Of a DNA stretch of 15,798 nt, positions 1-6,190 are shown one piece after another (the first letter of the stretch is position 1; each line of letters begins with the position of its first letter). The position numbers and the translations under genes were made by a program. The notes under the pieces were generated by a model that saw nothing but the letters and a program-made list of their open reading frames with translations, was not told where the DNA came from and made no database searches. Source of the DNA: JAWPMV01 sp038527215 (GTDB taxonomy: Bacteria; Bacteroidota; Bacteroidia; J057). The stretch spans positions 1 to 15,798 of the forward strand of contig JBCBGC010000164.1 in NCBI GenBank assembly GCA_038527215.1. Direction: 5' to 3'.

Positions 1-230
1 TCATAGATGCCCCCTAGTTTGGAATAGGAAATCGCCAGTCCGTTTTTCAAGGACTCACTATGAGGATTCGAGGCGTAGAGCTCTTCACCTAACTGGCTAC
101 GTTGCTCATAGTATTTCAAGGCCTCGCTCAACTGGCCCTGCGCCTCATAGATGCCCCCTAGTTTGGAATAGGAAATCGCCAGTCCGTTTTTCAAGGACTC
201 ACTATGAGGATTCGAGGCGTAGAGCTCTTC
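1..230 (-). repeat. In-frame direct DNA repeat, two identical 86-bp copies 144 bp apart
   Basis: Positions 1-86 and 145-230 are identical base for base, including third codon positions. The 144-bp offset is exactly 48 codons, so each copy encodes the same TPR segment. Sequence beyond 86 (87-144) and beyond 230 diverges. The left copy may continue outside the window. DNA-level identity implies recent duplication or gene conversion within the TPR array. Confidence 0.95.
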
Positions 231-1112
231 TGAGCGCCTTACATCTTCTACAAGAGAAAGTAAGGCTTCCGGAAAAGCTCCTTTCTCTTTATAGCTTTCC
301 CCCATTTTTCGATAAAATAAGGCTTCTTTGGCTTGATCAATAGGCCGTATTTTTCCCAATAGTTTTAGGCCTCTTTGGAAAAACTCTATCGCTCTTTCGT
401 AATCTGGCAGTAGATAATATTCATCGGCCAGCCGTTCTCCCAAAGCCAGAGCCTGTTGGCGCGCCTGCGGAGAGGTTTTGTCTTCCACCTGTAAGTAAGC
501 CTCACGCAACCTGGCGATCCGGTGGGCTCTGGCAGGATCCCGGGTTTTTGAGAGCCATGATCCCTTCAATTGCGCTTCCTGATCCGCCTGGCTAAGGGCC
601 TCAGACTGACTATAAAACGAAAATTCATAGGGTAGCCAATCCCAAAAATCCATGGCAAAACGTTGCACCTTACGCCTGGAGAAAGGGTCGGTCCAAAAGA
701 ATAAGAAAAAAGGGAAGGTGCGGAAAAGTAACTCTCTCTCAAAGTTAATCGCCTGTATCAGGGAGCTAGCCTCTGCCTCAGTTTGCCTCACGGTCCAGGT
801 TTCCAGGTCAAATAGGTGAACCATGTAGGATCCGGGTTCACTTTCTAAGACTTCCTCCGGCAAGGTCTCCTTGAGAAAAGTAATCAAGGAGTGCCCCTTC
901 ATGTTTGCCAGACTAATGCGAAGCGGTTTGTATTTCTTACTAAAACGGCTTTTATGCTCTTCAAAGGTTTGTTGTTTGAGGGAAAAAGAATCACAACAAA
1001 CCCAGATGACAGTAGGTTTTGTACGAGTGGAAAAGAGAAACTCCATTCGCGCCCACTGCTCCTCATTGTGGGATTTTATATCCCCATCAGATGAGAGAAA
1101 AGCCTGAGCCAT
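1..1112 (-). CDS. TPR-repeat protein with STAND-associated-like N-terminal region (partial, runs off left edge)
   Basis: An open frame runs from an ATG at 1112 to the window edge (370 codons, no stop). Residues 1-110 are a non-repetitive domain that I cannot name (WVCCDSFSL around 37-45, MVHLFDLETWTV around 97-108). Residues 120-166 (AINFERELLFR, then FFLFFW and FAMDFWDWLPYEFSF) resemble from memory the 'LNLxRE...LWLP...DFWSWRxGVFEF' stretch seen in STAND/NACHT-associated bacterial proteins. From about residue 215 the chain is helical tetratricopeptide repeat. The last two units repeat with a 48-residue period and share SEELYASNPHSESLKNGLAI-type cores (around 294-323 and 342-370). The start lies 10 bp after the stop of the upstream ATPase gene, so the two are surely co-transcribed. 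TPRs usually bind protein partners. The function is unknown; a partner or sensor/effector for the ATPase is inference. Confidence 0.8.
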   Translation of the reverse strand, partial: MAQAFLSSDGDIKSHNEEQWARMEFLFSTRTKPTVIWVCCDSFSLKQQTFEEHKSRFSKKYKPLRISLANMKGHSLITFLKETLPEEVLESEPGSYMVHLFDLETWTVRQTEAEASSLIQAINFERELLFRTFPFFLFFWTDPFSRRKVQRFAMDFWDWLPYEFSFYSQSEALSQADQEAQLKGSWLSKTRDPARAHRIARLREAYLQVEDKTSPQARQQALALGERLADEYYLLPDYERAIEFFQRGLKLLGKIRPIDQAKEALFYRKMGESYKEKGAFPEALLSLVEDVRRSEELYASNPHSESLKNGLAISYSKLGGIYEAQGQLSEALKYYEQRSQLGEELYASNPHSESLKNGLAISYSKLGGIY

Positions 1113-1122
1113 ACTTATTTTG

Positions 1123-2412
1123 CTAGCTAAAGAAAGAGGCCAGAAGCGGATTAATTTTCCGTTCGGGATTCTCCCCATTATATTCCAAAAGGTTTAGCGA
1201 AAACAATAAATCCAACACCATGCTATCCGCATCGTCGAATTCTCCATGTTCTATCAGGGCCTTGTGCTCACTGGTCAAGGTCCGCCACCGTTCTAAGCCC
1301 TGTTCCTGAAAAGTTTTATCTGCGATGACATGGTCAATTTTTTTCCCCAGGCCCACGATGAAAGAACGGTGTACCAATCTCAACAGTTGACGTGGGCAAC
1401 CTCCCGACATGTCAATAATTCGGTCCAGAATCTCACCTTCAAATAGCTCCAGAGAAACCCGGCGAGCAATCAGATCGCTCAATAGAGGTTTACTTTTCGG
1501 GCTAAGGCGAATCATGGGTAAATACACAGACTCAAAGGTGCCCGTAAGGTCTTTCCGTTGAATTTCGTAGAAGGTCCGTATAGGAACGCAGGCCACTACA
1601 TGAGCATTGAGATTCATCATCAACTGCGGGTCCAACAAGAACAGCTGATCATAAACCGCCTGATGCGCTTTCTCCAATCCATCAATCACGAAAATAAGGC
1701 CCTGACCCTGATTCTCATAAGCTAGTACCTGCTCAATGTTATACAGGGCGACGTTTAGCTTGGTAATCAAATTTTTCTGGTCAATCCGGATTTTATTCCG
1801 AATCACTTCCGTGGTGATATTTTTCTGAGAAAAAATCCCTTTGAACTTTCCTTCAATCCCCAAAAACTGCCAGAACTTCCAGCCCAGGCTCACGCCAGCT
1901 TCGGCTTCCATTCCGTAGGCTTTTTCCAACTCCTTGGTCACTTCAGATTCCTGGACCCATTCTTCAGAAATTTGCTCAAAGTCATCCCTTTCAAAAGGAA
2001 TTCCTCGCTGGTCCAATTCTCGCAAAAGGATCGAAATCAAGAGTACAAATAAATCTTCCGAGGAGAATTGCAGGATATCTGTTTCCTCTTCCAGGTTCAC
2101 ATAGATAGCCATATAGGCCTCAGGTGTATTGATTTGTCGGGTATAGCGCTGCAATTCTATGGTTTTCCCGCAGCCTCTGTGACCAGAAAAGATAATTTTG
2201 TGAAAAGCATTGGGTCTCCTAGCGAACTGGCCGTCTTTCATCCCTAGCATGAAATCCATCTGCTTAAACTGATCCGCACTTCTTACCGCACTAAAATCCA
2301 CGTAGAGGTCCTCGTACTTTGGGTCGGATAGGATGTCGAAATCTTGCTCGGTCACCTCCATCGCCCGAAAGGAATCTTGCTCTGGAAATTGGTATTCGTA
2401 TTCCCTTGTCAT
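1123..2412 (-). CDS. P-loop ATPase (AAA+/STAND-like) paired with the TPR protein
   Basis: 429 residues. Walker A is GHRGCGKT at 77-84. Walker B is the hydrophobic strand LIFVIDGLEK at 239-248 with D244. A following strand (HVVACVPIRT, 271-280) fits a sensor-1 region, and SGGCPRQLLRLV (336-347) is the 'GGxPR' helix common in Orc/Cdc6- and STAND-type ATPases. Residues 370-429 look like a small helical, possibly winged-helix, tail. Residues 150-215 form an insert rich in charged residues. No transmembrane segment or nuclease motif is visible. The gene lies 76 bp downstream of the enoyl-CoA hydratase gene and 10 bp upstream of the TPR gene. I recall ATP-binding proteins with a GHRGCGKS/T motif next to TPR proteins in cyanobacteria and Bacteroidota, mostly uncharacterised. 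The start at 2412 is the first ATG in frame; M18 (position 2361) is an alternative. ATPase family is confident, biological role is not. Confidence 0.85.
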   Translation of the reverse strand: MTREYEYQFPEQDSFRAMEVTEQDFDILSDPKYEDLYVDFSAVRSADQFKQMDFMLGMKDGQFARRPNAFHKIIFSGHRGCGKTIELQRYTRQINTPEAYMAIYVNLEEETDILQFSSEDLFVLLISILLRELDQRGIPFERDDFEQISEEWVQESEVTKELEKAYGMEAEAGVSLGWKFWQFLGIEGKFKGIFSQKNITTEVIRNKIRIDQKNLITKLNVALYNIEQVLAYENQGQGLIFVIDGLEKAHQAVYDQLFLLDPQLMMNLNAHVVACVPIRTFYEIQRKDLTGTFESVYLPMIRLSPKSKPLLSDLIARRVSLELFEGEILDRIIDMSGGCPRQLLRLVHRSFIVGLGKKIDHVIADKTFQEQGLERWRTLTSEHKALIEHGEFDDADSMVLDLLFSLNLLEYNGENPERKINPLLASFFS

Positions 2413-2424
2413 AGATCAAAAGTA
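2413..2424 (-). promoter_or_regulatory. Possible -7 box (TACTTTTG) just before the ATPase start
   Basis: On the minus strand TACTTTTG (2424 to 2417) fits the Bacteroidota -7 consensus TAnnTTTG and is followed by ATCT and then the ATG at 2412. Transcription would begin at or within a few bases of the ATG, giving a leaderless message, or the start codon would be the later M18. The nearest good TTG (rc of 2455-2457) is 30 bp upstream, too far for a normal -33 element, so the call is weak. Confidence 0.25.
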
Positions 2425-2488
2425 CAGAAAAACAGCTGAACTCGAAACTATCGCCAATTTCTCAGACTTGAGGGGATCAGCATTCAAT

Positions 2489-3244
2489 TTAAGAAGCAAA
2501 ACGCGCCAGCGCTTTCTTGGTAAACTCACTCAGGACCAGGGTGCCACTTTTTTCCGCTCTTTCAGCCAGCAGCTCCCCCCAATGCTCCGTGCCTTCCCAA
2601 AAGACTTTTTTCAATTCGGCGCGGGCCCCTGGATTGGTAGCCGCCAGGTACTCCGCTAAGGCCAGGACCGCCGCGTCCATGCTTTCCGCATCCTCATAGA
2701 CTTCGGCATATAAGCCTTTTTCTTTGGCCCAATCTGCTTTAAAAAAGTGATCGGCATGGATGGTCATTTGGGAAAAAGCGGAGAGTCCCACTTTGCGTTG
2801 CACGGCCGGTCCTACCACAAAGGGTCCGATCCCTACATTCAACTCACTGAGCTTCACGCTCGCATATTTAGTGGCGAAGCAGTAATCTACTGAGGCTGCA
2901 ACGCCTACGCCCCCGCCTACAGCTTTGCCCTGCACTCGACCTATGATCAGCTTTGGACAGGTTCGACAGGCATTTATCACGTTGGCGAAGCCACTAAAGA
3001 ATTTTTTGCCGGTCTCTGCGTCCTCAATGGCGATCAGCTCATTGAAGCTGGCTCCTGCACAAAAGGTCCGATCTCCTCCACTTTTCAAGATGATTACTTC
3101 TACCGCATCATCCTGTCCAGCCTGGGTAATGGTCTCGGCCAATTGCGCGAGAATATCTCCCGGCAAGGAATTGTGGGAAGGGTGGAAAAAGGTGATTTCG
3201 GCTATGCCGGGTTTGAGGAAGGTTTGTTTTACGTATGGGTCCAT
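2489..3244 (-). CDS. Enoyl-CoA hydratase/isomerase (crotonase) family protein, possible PaaF-role enzyme
   Basis: 251 residues, normal crotonase length. The oxyanion-hole elements are FCAGASFNEL (61-70) and KAVGGGVGVA (107-116). The glutamate matching the second catalytic Glu of enoyl-CoA hydratase (rat E164) is kept as E134 in KLSELNVGIGPF. The first one (rat E144) is replaced in GGVGVAASVDYC. The pattern resembles methylglutaconyl-CoA hydratase-like members. In phenylacetate catabolism a crotonase (PaaF) hydrates 2,3-dehydroadipyl-CoA, and this is the only other crotonase near paaG, so that role is a reasonable inference but not proven. The start is firm: an in-frame TAG lies 9 bp upstream of the ATG. 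It is separated from paaZ by 440 bp and probably has its own promoter. The leader carries an 8-bp tandem repeat. Confidence 0.85.
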   Translation of the reverse strand: MDPYVKQTFLKPGIAEITFFHPSHNSLPGDILAQLAETITQAGQDDAVEVIILKSGGDRTFCAGASFNELIAIEDAETGKKFFSGFANVINACRTCPKLIIGRVQGKAVGGGVGVAASVDYCFATKYASVKLSELNVGIGPFVVGPAVQRKVGLSAFSQMTIHADHFFKADWAKEKGLYAEVYEDAESMDAAVLALAEYLAATNPGARAELKKVFWEGTEHWGELLAERAEKSGTLVLSEFTKKALARFAS

Positions 3245-3273
3245 AGAGATCTATCGGAGATTTTTCTTTTTTT

Positions 3274-3348
3274 CTGCTGTTCTGCTGTTCTGCTGTTCTG
3301 CTGTTCTGCTGTTCTGCTCTTCTGCTCTTATTGTCTTCTTGTCTTCTT
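3274..3348. repeat. 8-bp tandem repeat in the leader of the hydratase gene
   Basis: On the plus strand there are five copies of CTGCTGTT (3274-3313), two of CTGCTCTT (3314-3329), then after three bases two copies of GTCTTCTT (3333-3348). All units are 8 bp and share the pyrimidine-rich TCTTCT/CTGCTNTT character. On the transcribed (minus) strand this becomes an AGCAGAAC purine-rich tract ending about 30 bp before the hydratase ATG. Such tracts gain and lose units by slippage. Confidence 0.9.
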
Positions 3349-3360
3349 GTCAATACGCTT

Positions 3361-3624
3361 GTACCTTTTTTCTTGATAAAGATCTTAACCACTTTTTCTT
3401 GATAAAAAGTGGAGCAAAAATCAAGCACGAACCAACCAAGGCCTTCTCCGCAAGCCATCCTCCCCGCGTTCGTGCACCCCAACGCGCCTATTAACTCTCT
3501 GGGGCGACGGGGCTTCGACGCTGCCAGGGTGCGGGGGCTGGAATGCGGGCTGGCGCGGTTAGCAGCGTCTTGATTTTTTGGATACTTTTTTATCAAGAAA
3601 AAAGTATCAAGAGAGTTTTGGTAC
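3361..3624. repeat. Nested palindromic, MITE-like intergenic element
   Basis: Several inverted repeats nest around one centre. GTACC (3361-3365) pairs with GGTAC (3620-3624). A left hairpin has arms CCACTTTTT (3389-3397) and AAAAAGTGG (3404-3412) with loop CTTGAT. A right hairpin has arms GATACTTTTTT (3581-3591) and AAAAAAGTATC (3598-3608) with loop ATCAAG, the reverse complement of the left loop. AAAAATCAAG (3416-3425) pairs with CTTGATTTTT (3569-3578). In the GC-rich core GCACGAAC (3425-3432) pairs with GTTCGTGC (3468-3475), and GACGCTGC (3517-3524) with GCAGCGTC (3562-3569). The two flanks are imperfect inverted copies of about 50-60 bp. No transposase is encoded. A non-autonomous mobile element or structured RNA are both possible. 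Confidence 0.65.
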
Positions 3625-3653
3625 AAAAAAGAACAGTGAGAACTAATCATATA

Positions 3654-3682
3654 AATAAAAGCGACCGCTAAGGCTTTGCCTT
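3654..3682 (-). terminator. Possible terminator downstream of paaZ
   Basis: Read on the minus strand, two bases after the paaZ stop codon comes the small hairpin AAGGC-AAA-GCCTT (3682-3670). A second short dyad AGCG-GT-CGCT follows directly (3669-3660), then TTTATTTAT. Stems are only 5 and 4 bp, so this is tentative, but its position at the end of the paaGHJZ run is right. Confidence 0.35.
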
Positions 3683-3684
3683 AT

Positions 3685-6177
3685 CTATACCAATCCAAAT
3701 TGATGAAAATGATGATGCGTATGCTTACGATTAATCAAATCCCACAACTCCTTGTCCAGGTCACCAAACATGGTGTTGGGATGCATGGCCTCAGGATGCG
3801 CTTTATAGTAGGCCTCATAGGCATCATAACTGGCCAGGTAGGCTTCCTTGGCCTCCTCCAGGCTGCCGTAGCGTAGGTCTTCCAACTGGCCTTTGCGAAG
3901 CAGGGGTTGCTGGAAATCTCTCGGCATCGGACGATGGTTATACAGAGACTCCTGATAACGCTCAATACGATTTTCAGGGATTTCTATGTGGGTCTCTACT
4001 TCTCCGACCGCCATCTTCATGAAGAATTCCAGGTGCTCTACCATGTGCTGAGGCGTCATCATGCCCCAACGGGCTGAGGTGTCCTCGGTCAAGGCGTTCA
4101 GCTTGTCCACGATGTTTTCCCGGGTGATCTCCATAAAGGGGTTTTTCTTTTGCACCAGGGTCAAAATGGTGGCTACGGCGACCAATTCTCCGTCCTGATC
4201 CAGGATTTCTTCATACCACTTCACCACACCGGCTGGATGTTCCCGGCCTTTGGTATCCCGATCTACTTTTTCCTTACAGGTCAGGCGTACTTGGAGGGTA
4301 TCATTGTGGTAGATGGGACGGATAAAACGACAATCTTCCAGGCCATAGTTTGCGCCTACAGGACCTTTGGCGGGGTGGACAAAAAGGCCAGCCCCGGCCG
4401 CCAGGATGAAATACCCATGAGCAGCTCTTTTTTCAAAAATGCTCCCTTTGAGGGAAGTGATATCTGTATGGGCGTAAAAGTGGTCCCAGGTCAGGTTAGC
4501 AAAATTCATGATGTCCGTATCCGTCACCGTCCGTTTATGGGTGAGGATGGACATGCCGGGTTGAATATCTTCAAAGTGATAGCGGAAAGGATGCTGAGGG
4601 GTTTCCACCACTTTGGCTCCGGGCTGATAAATGCCGGTAATGGCCGTTAGGGTGGTAGGTGTGCCCTGCACCGCACAGCGCTGCAAATAATGCTTTACGC
4701 CGCGCATGCCGCCCATTTCTTCGCCGCCGCCCGCTCTACCGGGTCCACCATGTACCAGGGTTGGCAAAGGGGAACCGTGTCCGGTGCTTTGTTTAGCATT
4801 TTCGCGATTCAGGACCAGGATACGACCGTGATGGCTGGCTGCGCCTACCACGAATTCCCGGGCGTGGGTATCGTTGAAGGTAGCGATGGAGCAGCACAGA
4901 GAACCCATGCCCATTTGGGCGAGGGTAATGGCTTCGTCCAGGTCTTTATAAGGCATGATGGTACTAACTGGGCCGAAGGCTTCTACTTCATGCACCGCAG
5001 TATTGATCATGGGGGCTTTTTCCAGTAACAAAATCGGGCTGAGGAAAGCGCCTTTAGAGGCATCTGCGCCAACCAGTTCTACCTGTTCAGGGTTTCCGTA
5101 AACCAATTCAGCCGTGTTTCTCAGTTCAGCTACACGCTCTCTCACCTCCTGAACCTGAGCCCGGGAAGCCAGGGCACCCATGCGCACTTCTTTCAGGTTA
5201 GGGTCCCCAATGGTGGTGCGGGCCAGTTCTTTGCCGAGGGCTATCTGCACATCTTCTACCCACTGCTCGGGCACGATGACCCGGCGGATAGCCGTACATT
5301 TTTGTCCACACTTGACCGTCATCTCTTTGCGCACCTCTTTGACAAAGAGCTTGAATTCAGGGGTACCTGGAGCGGCATCTGGTCCGAGTACCGCACAGTT
5401 CAAAGAGTCCGCCTCCATGTTGAAAGGCACGGCTTCCTGAATCACCCGCGGATGGGCTTTGAGCATACGTCCCGTATCCGCCGATCCGGTGAACGTAATG
5501 ACGTCCTGAGACTCTACGGTATCCAGAATGCTCCGCGCAGAACCACAGATTAACTGAAGGGCGCCTTCAGGTAAAATGCCGGACGCAATGATTTCTCTCA
5601 CTACCGCTTCGGTCAGAAAGGAAGTAGCGGTGGCAGGCTTGACAACCGCAGGAACACCGGCCATCCAGTTGACGGCACATTTTTCCAACATGCCCCAAAC
5701 CGGGAAATTATAGGCATTGATATGGATGGCTACGCCTCGCTTAGGGACCATGATGTGATGGCCCATGAAACTGCCGCCCCGACTCAAGTCAATGGGGTCT
5801 CCATCCACATGGAAACTTTGGTTGGGAAACTGCCGACGCAGCGAAGCGTTGGCAAAGAGGTTACCAAAGCCCCCTTCAATGTCAATCCAGCTATCCGCCC
5901 GGGTAGCTCCTGTTTGGTAGCTCACCTCATAAAACTGCTCTTTGCGTTTATTGAGATACAGGGCGAGTTTTTTCAGCATGAGGCCACGCTGCTGGAAGGT
6001 CATCTTGCGGAGAGGCGGTCCTCCCACGGTACGACCATATCCCAGGATTTCACCAAAATCAAGGCCTTTGGTGGTGGCATGTCCAATAACCTCACCGGTT
6101 ACTGCATTATACAAGGGAGCGCCTTCACCGGCTCCTTCAGTCCATGATCCGAGTACGTAGTTGCCTAATTTTGCCAT
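3685..6177 (-). CDS. paaZ: PaaZ: oxepin-CoA hydrolase / 3-oxo-5,6-dehydrosuberyl-CoA semialdehyde dehydrogenase, with extra C-terminal DUF1569-like domain
   Basis: 830 residues, against about 680 for E. coli PaaZ. Residues 1-510 are the aldehyde dehydrogenase domain, with catalytic C294 in KCGQKCTA and general base E255 in FNMEADS, one residue off the E. coli C295/E256. Residues 530-677 are the MaoC-like hydratase domain with FANLTWDHFYAHTD; D565 and H570 match the D/H pair of the oxepin-CoA hydrolase. Residues 684-830 are an added domain (RWGMMTPQHMVEHL, 703-716; HPNTMFGDL, 799-807; HHHFHQFGL near the end) that resembles DUF1569/DinB-like four-helix proteins; H715, H819 and H823 could bind a metal. 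The enzyme opens the oxepin ring and oxidises the reactive aldehyde in one protein in the cytoplasm. It is the last gene of the paaG-H-J-Z run and starts 13 bp after the paaJ stop codon's far side. Confidence 0.97.
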   Translation of the reverse strand: MAKLGNYVLGSWTEGAGEGAPLYNAVTGEVIGHATTKGLDFGEILGYGRTVGGPPLRKMTFQQRGLMLKKLALYLNKRKEQFYEVSYQTGATRADSWIDIEGGFGNLFANASLRRQFPNQSFHVDGDPIDLSRGGSFMGHHIMVPKRGVAIHINAYNFPVWGMLEKCAVNWMAGVPAVVKPATATSFLTEAVVREIIASGILPEGALQLICGSARSILDTVESQDVITFTGSADTGRMLKAHPRVIQEAVPFNMEADSLNCAVLGPDAAPGTPEFKLFVKEVRKEMTVKCGQKCTAIRRVIVPEQWVEDVQIALGKELARTTIGDPNLKEVRMGALASRAQVQEVRERVAELRNTAELVYGNPEQVELVGADASKGAFLSPILLLEKAPMINTAVHEVEAFGPVSTIMPYKDLDEAITLAQMGMGSLCCSIATFNDTHAREFVVGAASHHGRILVLNRENAKQSTGHGSPLPTLVHGGPGRAGGGEEMGGMRGVKHYLQRCAVQGTPTTLTAITGIYQPGAKVVETPQHPFRYHFEDIQPGMSILTHKRTVTDTDIMNFANLTWDHFYAHTDITSLKGSIFEKRAAHGYFILAAGAGLFVHPAKGPVGANYGLEDCRFIRPIYHNDTLQVRLTCKEKVDRDTKGREHPAGVVKWYEEILDQDGELVAVATILTLVQKKNPFMEITRENIVDKLNALTEDTSARWGMMTPQHMVEHLEFFMKMAVGEVETHIEIPENRIERYQESLYNHRPMPRDFQQPLLRKGQLEDLRYGSLEEAKEAYLASYDAYEAYYKAHPEAMHPNTMFGDLDKELWDLINRKHTHHHFHQFGLV

Positions 6178-6190
6178 AGTGAAAAAAGCG

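Larger units (their letters stand above)
3245..3684. other. 440-bp intergenic stretch with tandem repeat, palindromic element and possible terminator
   Basis: No convincing gene is present. Reading frames crossing it translate the low-complexity tandem repeat or the GC-rich palindromic core. From left to right it holds the hydratase leader with an 8-bp tandem repeat (3274-3348), a nested palindromic element (3361-3624) with a GC-rich core and AT-rich flanks, and a possible terminator just downstream of paaZ (3654-3682). I saw no clear TAnnTTTG promoter box for the hydratase gene in it. Confidence 0.8.

Noticed and set aside
871..1107. Short plus-strand frames at the left end
   Set aside because: They lie antisense to the TPR protein gene, which has a clear domain pattern and operon context.
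3274..3348. Tandem repeat considered as a CRISPR array
   Set aside because: The unit is only 8 bp with no spacers and no cas genes nearby.
2925..3494. Plus-strand open frame opposite the hydratase gene and through the repeat tract
   Set aside because: It is antisense to a solid crotonase gene and includes the Ser/Phe/Cys-rich translation of the 8-bp repeat; a shadow frame.
3581..3608. Strong AT-rich hairpin as a paaZ terminator
   Set aside because: The stem is perfect but A/T only and no T run follows on the minus strand; it fits better as part of the palindromic element.
3108..3650. Minus-strand frame of about 180 codons crossing the palindromic element and tandem repeat into the hydratase gene
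   Set aside because: Its translation is low-complexity (repeated AEQQNSR-type) and GC-core sequence, it overlaps the hydratase start in another frame, and it has no family resemblance.
3641..3650. ACTAAT half-site resembling the paaE operator
   Set aside because: Only one half matches, no second arm at the right spacing, and no promoter box nearby.
5722..6147. Plus-strand frames of 100-190 codons inside paaZ, paaJ, paaH and paaA
   Set aside because: All are antisense to well-conserved enzymes with intact catalytic motifs and show no protein-like features; they reflect codon bias of the real genes.
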